Source: Flavobacteriaceae bacterium
GTDB lineage: Bacteria > Bacteroidota > Bacteroidia > Flavobacteriales > Flavobacteriaceae
Direction of reading: 5' to 3'
DNA: 64,000 bases
NCBI GenBank assembly: GCA_018402205.1
Contig: JAGYIX010000003.1
Span: forward strand, 248,001 to 312,000
Below the pieces are notes generated by a model. That model did not search any database and was not told where the DNA came from. It saw only the letters and a program-made list of their open reading frames with translations. The position numbers and the translations under genes were made by a program. The stretch's first letter is position 1, and each line of letters begins with the position of its first letter. Shown here piece by piece: positions 52,626-59,630 of the stretch.

Positions 52626-53332
52626 GTCAACGATTCTACGCCCCACAACTATCTAAAAATCAAAGCGAATACCAATTAGATGCTTTTGAAAGCAAGCACC
52701 TGGTGCGGGTATTGAGAAAAAAAGAAGGAGATACTATTGAACTTGGCAATGGTCTCGGAGACCTCTTTTTTGGAAAAATTCTCAAGGCCGATCCGAAAGC
52801 GTGCCAAATTGAGATAGGGTCTTTTACCGTTGAGCCTAAGCCTTCATGCAGCATTCATTTAGCACTTGCGCTGCTTAAAAATAATGAGCGTTTTGAATGG
52901 TGTCTCGAAAAAGCGACAGAATTAGGAGTCAGTTCTATAACTCCTTTAATAGGAGAACATTGCGAGAAAAGCAAATTCAATAAAGAGCGCGCGTTGCGTA
53001 CCCTTCAAAGTGCATTTAAACAGTCTTTAAACGCTTATATTCCTATTTTACAGCCCGAATTATCCGTGTTAGATTATGCCGCATTAAAGCGCTCAGGAAA
53101 AACGCTCATGGGGCACTGTTACACTGAAGAATCTAAAACAGAATTGTTTTTCTTAGCAAAATCTTCTAGCGAGTACCACCTAATGATTGGCCCAGAAGGA
53201 GATTTTAGTCTAGCAGAGGTAAAGCGTGCCCAAGAAGCTGGAATATCTAGCTTCTCTATAGGAAATCAACGCTTTAGAGCAGAGACCGCAGCAGTCGTTG
53301 CTATTAATCGTATTTTGTGCGCACAACTATAG
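52622..53332 (+). CDS. rsmE: 16S rRNA (uracil-1498-N3)-methyltransferase
   Basis: 236 residues of the SPOUT class with a C-terminal trefoil knot. An N-terminal PUA-like segment carries SKHLVRVLRKKEGDTIELGNG. The knot has EWCLEKATELGVSSITPL and the SAM-binding MIGPEGDFSLAEVKRAQ and SIGNQRFRAETAAVVA. It methylates U1498 of 16S rRNA in the 30S subunit. Coupled to tsaD by a 4-nt overlap; the AI-2E transporter gene follows after 12 nt. Confidence 0.95.
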   Translation: MSQRFYAPQLSKNQSEYQLDAFESKHLVRVLRKKEGDTIELGNGLGDLFFGKILKADPKACQIEIGSFTVEPKPSCSIHLALALLKNNERFEWCLEKATELGVSSITPLIGEHCEKSKFNKERALRTLQSAFKQSLNAYIPILQPELSVLDYAALKRSGKTLMGHCYTEESKTELFFLAKSSSEYHLMIGPEGDFSLAEVKRAQEAGISSFSIGNQRFRAETAAVVAINRILCAQL

Positions 53333-53344
53333 CCTAAGCCATAA

Positions 53345-54445
53345 ATGAACCCAAAAGCACTGATAAAAGCGATTGTTCAAAGCGTACTTAGTCTGATAGG
53401 GCTTGTTGCCTTGGTCTATTCACTCTACCTGATTCGAGAAGTAATTGTTTACCTCTTGGTAGCTGCTATACTGAGCCTAGTAGGAAAACCCATTGTCACC
53501 TTTCTTTCTAAAAGATTAAGATTTCCTAATGCCTTAGCCGTAATTGCAACACTTCTGATTCAACTTTTAGTAGTAATCGGACTATTAGCCCTATTTGTGC
53601 CTGTGCTTATTAACCAAGGGGAGCAACTTTCGCTCTTAGACGTAGAAGATCTTTCTAGCAAGGCTTTGGTTGTGGTAGATCGAATTAATGAAGCTATTTT
53701 TCAGCAATTTCCTCAACTTTCTGACCCTATTAATAGCAAGGAGATACAGTTGCGTTGGTTCGAATCTATAGACCTTAATTTTCTCCCTTACCTCATAGAG
53801 CAAATCGGAGGTGCCTTTGGAAGTTTTAGTATTGGATTATTTTCTGTGCTTTTTTTATCCTTCTTCTTTCTAAAAGACCAACGACTGTTTAGAAGAGGTA
53901 TTCTAACTCTCATAGCCGACGAAAAAGAGCAAAAGACCTTAGATTCTATTGATCAAATCGAGAAGCTACTTACTCGTTACTTTATTGGTATACTTTTTCA
54001 ACTTTCTATTTTGTTCGTGGTTTATGCCATTGCGCTTATGCTAGGAGGGATTAAAAATGCCTTAATCATTGCTTTTCTATGTGCTCTATTCAATATCATC
54101 CCCTATGTGGGTCCGATCATCGGAGCAGCGGTGATGCTTTTATTAACTCTAATTGGAGATCTAAATCTTGATTTTGTTTCAGAAACCTTACCTAAGCTTC
54201 TCTATGTCTTTGGAGGTGTAATCATCGGTCAACTAATTGACAATTTCTTCTCTCAGCCTTTCATTTACGCAAAAAGTGTACGATCGCACCCCATAGAAAT
54301 TTTCTTGGTTATTTTGTGTTCAGGATTACTATTTGGTATTGTCGGCATGATTGTGGCCGTTCCGGTATACACCAGCATCAAGGTGATCTTAAAGGTTTTT
54401 TACCGCGAACATTCGTGGGTACAAAAACTCACTAAAGACCTCTAG
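53345..54445 (+). CDS. AI-2E family transporter (PerM/TqsA-like membrane protein)
   Basis: 366 residues with about eight hydrophobic segments. Typical family features: two helices at the N-terminus (LVYSLYLIREVIVYLLVAAILS), a soluble section (about 85-155), then helices with the family segment FNIIPYVGPIIGAAVM and FFSQPFIYAKSVRSHPIEIFLVIL. Members were linked to autoinducer-2 export or act as Na+/H+ antiporters, so the substrate is open. It sits between rsmE and the methyltransferase gene with no gap on the right (TAG then ATG). Confidence 0.88.
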   Translation: MNPKALIKAIVQSVLSLIGLVALVYSLYLIREVIVYLLVAAILSLVGKPIVTFLSKRLRFPNALAVIATLLIQLLVVIGLLALFVPVLINQGEQLSLLDVEDLSSKALVVVDRINEAIFQQFPQLSDPINSKEIQLRWFESIDLNFLPYLIEQIGGAFGSFSIGLFSVLFLSFFFLKDQRLFRRGILTLIADEKEQKTLDSIDQIEKLLTRYFIGILFQLSILFVVYAIALMLGGIKNALIIAFLCALFNIIPYVGPIIGAAVMLLLTLIGDLNLDFVSETLPKLLYVFGGVIIGQLIDNFFSQPFIYAKSVRSHPIEIFLVILCSGLLFGIVGMIVAVPVYTSIKVILKVFYREHSWVQKLTKDL

Positions 54446-55657
54446 ATGAATGTGCGTCTAGCTGAAGAAGCCGTTCAGCGGTTTATCAGAGAACAATCGC
54501 CCGTTGATGTAGCTAATTTGGTGTTTCAACCTCCGCTTTTTAATGGCATTTCTAATGCCGAAATCACCTATCAAATAGAAGCTCGAGAAAAGCTGCGAAA
54601 AAAACAGCCTGAATGGGCTGAAACCTATGGGTTACTACTCGCCCCGCCCAAGGCTATTGAGCAATGCAGCTCTGTATTTACCGCAGCGTACAAAGCTGAA
54701 GTGGCTAGAACCTTAGTCGACGGGGCAGCCAACACGGCCGTAGATTTGACCGCTGGTTTCGGGGTCGACGTCCACGCTATTAGTAAAAGCTTCAGCGCAG
54801 TAATAGCTGTTGAAAAAGAGGAGCAACTTGCTGAATTGAGTAGGCATAATTTTAAGCAACTCAATGCCCTTAATATTCAAGTGAACACGGCCTCTGCAGA
54901 GGCCTATCTAGCCGAGATGCCACAAGTCGATTTTCTGTTTTTAGACCCCGATAGGCGCGATGATACAGGTGCGAAACGAATCGGATTTGAGTATTATTCT
55001 CCAAATATCATCGAGCAGTACGATAACCTCATCAACAAGGCACGTTTGGTGGGCATTAAGGTGTCTCCTATGATAGACTTGGGCTATGCGCAGAAACAAT
55101 TACCAGACCTCATTCGTATAGATCTGATATCTGTCGAGAACGAACTAAAGGAACTTGTTTTATGGCTAAGTAAAGATTTAAGCGCAGCACAAAAAACTCT
55201 AGTGCATGCCTTTATTTATAAGAATAAGCCTAACCAGCTATTCGAAGTATTGCTAGAGGAGAATTTCCAATACGCCAAACCCATGCTTTCTTTTGAAGAG
55301 GCATCTTACCTGATTGATCCTGCCGCTGCTTTTCTGAAATCTCGACGCTACGAAAGCCTATTGCAGCCAAATTCACCAGCGCATCTCGCATCTCACGAGG
55401 TCCTACTGTTAACTTCTAAAGAAGTTGTTTTGAACCTTCCAGGTAGACTTTTTAAGATTGAAGAAATCATGCCTTATGCCAAAAAGAATTTAAAGAGATT
55501 TAGTAAAAAGGCTTTTAGTATTCAGGTTAAAGGAAGAAAACAGCGGGCGGATGAGGTACGTAAAGCTTTAGGACTTAAAGAGAGTGAAACCGAATTCCTT
55601 TTTATAGTGGGTACTGCACCTGGGCTGATCATTAGGGCTACTAAAGTGAACAATTAA
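54446..55657 (+). CDS. SAM-dependent methyltransferase with THUMP-like domain
   Basis: 403 residues. The class I methyltransferase core is in the first half: AVDLTAGFGVDVHAISK is the SAM-binding loop (about residues 95-111), and the motif IV-like FLDPDRRDD follows near 168. The C-terminal region (about 270-400, ending in FLFIVGTAPGLIIRATK) matches the THUMP-like domain described for this Bacteroidota family. An RNA base or tRNA target is probable by analogy with THUMP proteins, but not demonstrated. Immediately downstream of the AI-2E gene. Confidence 0.85.
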   Translation: MNVRLAEEAVQRFIREQSPVDVANLVFQPPLFNGISNAEITYQIEAREKLRKKQPEWAETYGLLLAPPKAIEQCSSVFTAAYKAEVARTLVDGAANTAVDLTAGFGVDVHAISKSFSAVIAVEKEEQLAELSRHNFKQLNALNIQVNTASAEAYLAEMPQVDFLFLDPDRRDDTGAKRIGFEYYSPNIIEQYDNLINKARLVGIKVSPMIDLGYAQKQLPDLIRIDLISVENELKELVLWLSKDLSAAQKTLVHAFIYKNKPNQLFEVLLEENFQYAKPMLSFEEASYLIDPAAAFLKSRRYESLLQPNSPAHLASHEVLLLTSKEVVLNLPGRLFKIEEIMPYAKKNLKRFSKKAFSIQVKGRKQRADEVRKALGLKESETEFLFIVGTAPGLIIRATKVNN

Positions 55658-55675
55658 TGTATCTTCGTTTTCACC

Positions 55676-55915
55676 ATGGAAGCCTTCGACTTTTTTCAAA
55701 TCGCTGTTATAGTCATCGTCTCAGCAATCGCCGTAGTGGTGATTTATAAAATTCTTAAAATTTTACTGACCCCATTACGTATTCTGATACGTCTTATTTT
55801 GGCCTTAATCGCCTTTGCTGTTCTGGCTCACTTTATCGCACAATACTTCGGTTATGATCTGATGGGTATGTTGCTGAAACTCATGGAGCAGCCTTCTCAA
55901 GAAGTGATTATTTAG
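55676..55915 (+). CDS. Small membrane protein of unknown function
   Basis: 79 residues with two hydrophobic stretches (about 5-32 and 38-58: FFQIAVIVIVSAIAVVVIYK and RLILALIAFAVLAHFIA), probably a two-helix inner-membrane protein. The few charged residues lie between and at the ends. No recognised family. It starts 18 nt after the methyltransferase gene and is likely the last gene of that rightward run. Length is small, but the start codon context and the hydrophobic pattern support it being real. Confidence 0.65.
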   Translation: MEAFDFFQIAVIVIVSAIAVVVIYKILKILLTPLRILIRLILALIAFAVLAHFIAQYFGYDLMGMLLKLMEQPSQEVII

Positions 55916-55942
55916 CTTTACGCTTAAGAAAAACTACTGCAC

Positions 55943-56171
55943 TCACGCACAGGATTACCCGAAGCTAGCGCTTCGTGTTTTCCTTTGCGCTCCGTAGTCT
56001 ACATCAAGAAAATGCTTCCCTCACGCACAGGATTACCCGAAGCTAGCGCTTCGTGTTTTCCTTTGCGCTCCGTAGTCTACATCAAGAAAATGCTTCCTTC
56101 ACGCACAGGATTACCCGAAGCTAGCGCTTCGTGTTTTCCTTTGCGCTCCGTAGTCTACATCAAGAAAATGC
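55943..56171. repeat. Tandem 78-bp non-coding repeat (3 copies)
   Basis: Copies begin at 55943, 56021 and 56099; the first two full units differ at about one position, and the third is truncated where it enters the palindromic element at 56159. Each unit contains hairpin CGAAGC-TAGC-GCTTCG and ends with ATCAAGAAAATGCT, which is also the inverted terminal repeat of that element. Because 78 is a multiple of 3, the repeat opens a spurious 68-codon frame on the plus strand. Together with the element below this fills the gap between the small membrane protein gene and tRNA-Arg. Confidence 0.85.
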
Positions 56172-56281
56172 TGCTGCTGCGCAGCACCTAGTTTTTTTAT
56201 GCTAGTTACTTTGACAAGCGAGCTTGCCACGCAACTAGACATAAAAAAACTGGCACCCTTCGGTGCCAGCATTTTCTTGAT
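56159..56281. repeat. Palindromic three-hairpin element, copy 2 (after tRNA-Arg)
   Basis: Bounded by a perfect 15-bp inverted repeat, ATCAAGAAAATGCTG at 56159-56173 and its complement at 56267-56281. Inside, read leftwards from tRNA-Arg: terminator hairpin CTGGCACC/GGTGCCAG, central palindrome (AGTTTTTTTATG plus CTAGTT, arms 56190-56207 and 56233-56251), and a GC-rich hairpin with TGCTGC/GCAGCA near 56175-56186. The element begins 7 nt past the tRNA 3' end. Length (123 bp) and order of parts match the element at 20983, though the sequences differ. Confidence 0.7.
56243..56269 (-). terminator. Rho-independent terminator of tRNA-Arg
   Basis: Leftward reading: 8-bp stem CTGGCACC/GGTGCCAG with a four-base loop, followed by T7. 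Confidence 0.88.
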
Positions 56282-56288
56282 CCTTAAG

Positions 56289-56362
56289 TGATCGCGGCAG
56301 GATTCGAACCTGCGACCGTCTGCTTAGAAGGCAGATGCTCTATCCAGCTGAGCTACGCGACC
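56289..56362 (-). tRNA. tRNA-Arg (TCT anticodon)
   Basis: Leftward from 56362: acceptor GGTCGCG pairing with CGCGATC, D arm GCTCAGCTGGATAGAGC, anticodon loop CTTCTAA (anticodon TCT, reading AGA), T loop TTCGAAT and discriminator A. CCA is not encoded. It stands 83 bp from the left direct repeat of the mobile island. Confidence 0.94.
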
Positions 56363-56444
56363 GAAATCGAGGCGCAAAGATACATTTAATTCGGGCGAAG
56401 TCAAACAGTTGATTTTCTCAAAATCAAACAGCACCCTAGTAGTT

Positions 56445-56471
56445 TGATTTGGGGAGTAATATGGGGAGTAG
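56445..56471 (+). repeat. Left 27-bp direct repeat (candidate attL)
   Basis: Identical to 59283-59309. The core consists of two GGGGAGTA half-sites separated by ATAT, preceded by TGATTT. A third partial copy (GGGGAGTAAT) lies on the minus strand at 59256-59265, over the integrase start codon. Confidence 0.7.
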
Positions 56472-56511
56472 CTGCTTTTTGAAGGCAAAATAAGCTGACC
56501 TTAAACTGAGC

Positions 56512-56540
56512 AGGATTGCTTTGCTTTAGCAAAGCATCCT
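56512..56540. repeat. Hairpin at the left end of the island
   Basis: AGGATTGCTTTGC and GCAAAGCATCCT pair as a 12-bp stem with one bulged T and loop TTTA. No T-tract follows, so it is not a standard terminator. Confidence 0.5.
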
Positions 56541-56554
56541 AGAGGGGAGTCGAA

Positions 56555-56684
56555 TCAGAAAAAAGCCCGCAGCCCGCTCTGCGGGCGAGGTCTTTTCATT
56601 TGAGCCCCGTTGCTTGAGTACGACTCAGCTCGGGGTACAAATGAAAAGCCCGCAAACCTTTTCAGGTTTGCGGGCTTTTTCTGA
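56555..56684. repeat. Palindromic three-hairpin element, copy 3 (inside the island)
   Basis: Outer inverted repeat TCAGAAAAAAGCCCGC (56555-56570) with GCGGGCTTTTTCTGA (56670-56684). Inside: hairpin GCCCGCAG/CTGCGGGC (56565-56586), central palindrome CTTTTCATTTG/CAAATGAAAAG (56592-56602, 56638-56648) enclosing CCCCG/CGGGG, and a 12-bp hairpin AGCCCGCAAACC/GGTTTGCGGGCT (56647-56676). This is the same order of parts and nearly the same length (130 bp) as the elements at 20983 and 56159. With the hairpin at 56512, it is all that I see in the 365-bp stretch from tRNA-Arg to the first small ORF. Confidence 0.7.
56647..56680 (+). terminator. Strong rho-independent terminator
   Basis: 12-bp perfect stem AGCCCGCAAACC/GGTTTGCGGGCT with loop TTTTCA and a T5 tail. 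No gene ends just upstream on this strand, so it may insulate the island genes from outside transcription. Confidence 0.8.
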
Positions 56685-56728
56685 CTTAAAGTTCGAGGTT
56701 GATACTATTTATTAAAAACTGAAAGAAG

Positions 56729-56863
56729 ATGAAACAATCAAAACTGAATCCTGAAGATGTTCAATGGATTAAAGAACATCCTAAGGAGTTTATCGAAGAG
56801 TTGAAGTATAACATTCAGAACTCGTCAATAACTTCTCTCACTTACTTGAACCCTATCGAGTAA
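56729..56863 (+). CDS. Possible 44-residue small protein
   Basis: A short frame from ATG 56729 with a purine-rich leader GAAAGAAG just upstream. The sequence (MKQSKLNPEDVQWIKEHPKE then FIEELKYNIQNSSITSLTYL) is charged, amphipathic and plausible as a small helical protein. No family recognised. It precedes the excisionase-like gene in the same direction; a 14-codon frame (56864-56908) lies between. Support is only the start context and codon use. Confidence 0.4.
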   Translation: MKQSKLNPEDVQWIKEHPKEFIEELKYNIQNSSITSLTYLNPIE

Positions 56864-56926
56864 ATGGACAGAGAAAAGAATACAAGAAACGATTTAGAGA
56901 ACTATTAAAACAAGAAAGAGAAAAAC

Positions 56927-57124
56927 ATGGAAGAACGAATAACTAAACAAGAACTAATGAAACTCTACGGAGTAGATAGAGTAACTATCGAAGAATGGAG
57001 AAAGAACTTAGGATTACCACTTATCAGAATATCCTCTCATTCAAAGTATATCAGAAAGAAGGATTTGATTGAATGGGAGAACAGTTTGATAGGGAGTAGT
57101 GGTAAGATAGGTTCAGAGAATTAA
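56927..57124 (+). CDS. Small helix-turn-helix DNA-binding protein, excisionase-like
   Basis: 65 residues: EERITKQELMKLYGVDRVTI begins a MerR/excisionase-type HTH (helices about 5-15 and 18-27), followed by the wing KYIRKKDLIEWENSL, whose 'IRKKDLIEW' end is characteristic of HTH_17 proteins. Such proteins bind next to att sites and direct integrase toward excision, or act as small regulators. It is convergent with the serine recombinase gene 77 bp away. Assignment rests on the short motif only. Confidence 0.65.
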   Translation: MEERITKQELMKLYGVDRVTIEEWRKNLGLPLIRISSHSKYIRKKDLIEWENSLIGSSGKIGSEN

Positions 57125-57201
57125 AGTGTATCAAAATGAATCTGAGTGAGGATTTGATATACTCTACAGATGGGTCTGAACCTTAACTGTCTATCAGAGA
57201 T

Positions 57202-57795
57202 TCAAAAAGGTTCTTTGACCACTGTCTTAGTAGATACTCCTAACCTACTACTGATATCACGAACGGATTTTCCTTTATCTAAAAGTGAGATGATTCTCTG
57301 AGTTCTCTCCTTTTGAAGGAAATCCTTTCGGTTCTCAGTAGTTCCAACCTTCCTACCCAACTTACCCCCATTCATTACATACATCTTTCTACCCATCTCG
57401 GTTCTCTCTACAATGGATTCTCGTTCCAATTCATAGAGGGAACTCATCACAGAGGTAATCAGATTCCAAATAGGGTTTTTCTTACCATTAACGATGGATT
57501 GAAGGTTACCCATACCTCGAACTACTACATTGACATTGAAATCTTCAAACTCCTTCAGAGTAGTCAGAACATCTAAGGTGTTTCTACCCAAACGAGAGAG
57601 TTCCTCTACCACCACTTCTTCTACCTTACCACTTTGAACGAGTTCTAAGAGTTTGAATCCTCCTTCTCGTTCAGAGAATGGAATCTTACCTGATACACCT
57701 TTATCGAAGATGGTCAAATCATAACCATCCGTATCAAGTTTGAATCGTTCCCCCTCTTGTTGTAAAGTAGATGTTCGGTTGTATTTGATTCTCAT
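57202..57795 (-). CDS. Serine recombinase (resolvase/invertase family)
   Basis: 197 residues. The catalytic domain begins MRIKYNRTSTLQQ, with the nucleophilic Ser in RTSTLQQ (residue 9), and the conserved Arg pair is in EELSRLGRNTLDVL (near 64-67). Helix E contains ELERESIVERTEMGRKM. The C-terminus is a helix-turn-helix (VRDISSRLGVSTKTVVK, about 178-194). The length is that of small resolvases/invertases, not the large integrases. It is intact, unlike the tyrosine recombinase upstream of it. It could resolve, invert or mobilise the island. AT-rich codon use matches its island neighbours. Confidence 0.9.
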   Translation of the reverse strand: MRIKYNRTSTLQQEGERFKLDTDGYDLTIFDKGVSGKIPFSEREGGFKLLELVQSGKVEEVVVEELSRLGRNTLDVLTTLKEFEDFNVNVVVRGMGNLQSIVNGKKNPIWNLITSVMSSLYELERESIVERTEMGRKMYVMNGGKLGRKVGTTENRKDFLQKERTQRIISLLDKGKSVRDISSRLGVSTKTVVKEPF

Positions 57796-57827
57796 ATAAT
57801 GTTGTCATTTTTTATTCAATCTTAATT

Positions 57828-57858
57828 TACAACAATATATCCATATATACAACTATAT
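57828..57858. repeat. Direct repeats upstream of the serine recombinase gene
   Basis: TACAACAATAT (57828-57838) and TACAACTATAT (57848-57858) match at 10 of 11 positions and are spaced 20 bp start to start, two turns of the helix. They lie 33-63 bp ahead of the recombinase start in an AT-rich gap, so they may be a recombination site or an operator. Confidence 0.4.
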
Positions 57859-57881
57859 TGGGGGTTTAGGTGTGGTATAGT

Positions 57882-59257
57882 TTATTTTGAATTAAAGGGA
57901 AACCGAACTTTTAGTGTATCAGTGGTGGTAACAGAGATATATTTAGAAAACTCAGAGAATGTTTTGTGACCACTTAACTTCATTATGGTCTGATAATCCA
58001 TATCTCCCATATCAATCGAATTCTTTACAAACCCTCTCCTTCCCGAATGACTTGAAATCAATTCGTGTAAAGGTTTTCTTCTTTACCCACTACCTCAGAA
58101 CCTACTCTTCTCGGTCTTGAAATCATTCGATTGAACTTTAAATCTTTCAAGAGGTTTTTAGTTGTTTATTGAATTTTTGTTGAGAGATTGGTGGGAATAA
58201 CGGTTGGGTCAGAGATTTACCACTACTAAACTTCTTGTATATAAACCCACCAATATCATTTAAGGGAACAGATACTTTTTTATCTGTTTTTTGTTGAACC
58301 CAAGTGATTAACTGAGTCTTCTTATCAAAATTCATATCATTCACTTTGAAGTGTGGAATATCCCCTATCCTACATCCTATTGAATTTTGAAAAAGAAATA
58401 TATACTTCACAAGTTCCCAATTGGTAACTCGTAAGACACCTCCAAATTGTTTTCTTCTTTTACCCTCTAATTGTTGTTCAATGATGGTAATGTGTGGATT
58501 TGTCAAAAGTTCATCTAACCTACTCTCTTCATAATCCCACTTTTTAGAATTGAATAACTTAATAACCTCATCGGTTCTTAAATAAACCTTCTCATCATTA
58601 TCAATAACTGGTTCTAACCTAAGTTTTGGTTTCTTAGAGATATAACCCATTTGATGAGAGAAGAAGAGAAAACCACTCAGGTTATCATAGAGTTTATTCA
58701 GGTAAGAGTTTGAAGTTTTCTTCTCCTTCCACATATAATCATTGAACTCACTCTGAAAAACAACGGTCTTTAAAACCACATATTCGAAAGACATTCTTTT
58801 GTTTCGTTCTCTCTTCAAAATCCTTAAGATGATTTTTTAGTGTATTGATTGTCTTTCGATAACCATAAGAGGTATTTTTCTTAGTTTCAATATATTCTTC
58901 AAACGATTTCCAAAAAGATTGAATCTGTGGTGTTTTTAATTCTCTGAACTTAATTCGTTCCTCATACTCAGTTTTAATGAATTTCGGATTAGGTTCTAAA
59001 CCTTCCTCTACAACCTCACTAATGATTCTAGATAATTCATCCAGAATACCATTGATTATTCTTTGTTTATCCGTGTAGTTTGAGGTTTTTGAAGATACAC
59101 TTCCCTTGATAAAGTGTTTTTCTAGTAAATAAACACCCGTATTGATTGAAGTTTCAGAAACCTTTCCATTAGGAAGTTTACCTCGTAATCTTACATACAA
59201 GGGATGTTCTCCTTCGAGACTCTTGAAATTCTTATCTAGTTTGAGTGAAATATTCAT
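57882..59257 (-). pseudogene. Tyrosine recombinase (phage integrase family) broken by three frameshifts
   Basis: Four successive minus-strand frames join into one integrase of about 455 residues. N-terminal arm-type and core-binding parts: MNISLKLDKNFKSLEGEHPL onward (from ATG 59257), then MSFEYVVLK and FNDYMWKEKKTSNSYLNKLY. The catalytic domain has Arg I in GCRIGDIPHFKVND, a Lys in QQKTDKKV, the HxxR box in LISSHSGRRGFV, the His in KLSGHKTF, and the Tyr in FSKYISV. The frame changes lie near 58797 (run of A4), 58155-58159 (run of A5) and 58069-58078. The last frame ends at a stop at 57882-57884. All catalytic residues are preserved, so the breaks are recent or are indel errors. Confidence 0.85.
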
Positions 59258-59282
59258 TACTCCCCTAAGATAAAAATATTTG

Positions 59283-59309
59283 TGATTTGGGGAGTAATAT
59301 GGGGAGTAG
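59283..59309 (+). repeat. Right 27-bp direct repeat (candidate attR)
   Basis: Identical to 56445-56471 and 26 bp upstream of the integrase start codon, the usual place for an att site of a tyrosine recombinase element. Confidence 0.7.
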
Positions 59310-59363
59310 TGACTATTTTAAACGAATAACCCCTTGAAAATCAAGGGGTTACAATTTAAAAAG

Positions 59364-59438
59364 TCGGGGTGGCAGGATTCGAACCTGCGACCTCCTGCTC
59401 CCAAAGCAGGCGCGATAACCGGGCTACGCTACACCCCG
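59364..59438 (-). tRNA. tRNA-Pro (TGG anticodon)
   Basis: Leftward from 59438: acceptor CGGGGTG/CACCCCG, D arm region GCGTAGCCCGGTTATCGC, anticodon loop TTTGGGA (anticodon TGG), T loop TTCGAAT and discriminator A. CCA is not encoded. Paired with tRNA-Ser 19 bp upstream, probably one transcript. Confidence 0.95.
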
Positions 59439-59457
59439 AAAAACAAAGGGTCTTTCG

Positions 59458-59541
59458 CGGAGAGACTGGGATTCGAACCCAGGCAGCACTTACGCGCTGA
59501 CAGATTAGCAATCTGCTCCGTTACCACTCCGGCACCTCTCC
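59458..59541 (-). tRNA. tRNA-Ser (GCT anticodon)
   Basis: 84 nt, read leftwards from 59541, with acceptor GGAGAGG/TCTCTCC, anticodon loop TTGCTAA (anticodon GCT, reading AGC/AGU), a long variable arm (TCAGCGCGTAAGTGCTG region) as expected for class II tRNAs, T loop TTCGAAT and discriminator G. Confidence 0.95.
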
Positions 59542-59630
59542 TTTGCGCCTAAGCAACTCAAATGAGCTAAAGGCGGGTGCAAAAATACTTTTTAGGGTCG
59601 AGTAACACAACATTTTTAGCACAATATTTA

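Larger units (their letters stand above)
56445..59309. mobile_element. Small AT-rich integrative element with 27-bp flanking direct repeats
   Basis: The segment lies between tRNA-Arg and tRNA-Pro and is flanked by the same 27-bp sequence (ends at 56445-56471 and 59283-59309). It carries a tyrosine-recombinase gene whose start codon is about 26 bp from the right repeat, a serine recombinase, and a small helix-turn-helix protein like an excisionase. Its coding sequences are visibly richer in A and T than the surrounding chromosome. There are no transfer, replication or cargo genes, so it looks like a remnant or a minimal element. The tyrosine integrase is broken by frameshifts. Confidence 0.75.

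Noticed and set aside
55943-56171. CRISPR array
   Set aside because: Repeats are directly adjacent with no unique spacers, the unit is too long (78 bp) and no cas genes are present; the same holds for the 107-bp repeats at 21080.
55985-56191. A 68-codon open frame with a 26-residue repeat
   Set aside because: It exists only because the 78-bp DNA repeat length is a multiple of three; the repeats carry hairpins, the start is not conserved in context and the frame ends inside the palindromic element.
56445-59309. Prophage or conjugative element
   Set aside because: Only recombination-related genes are present; there are no structural, replication, relaxase or transfer genes.
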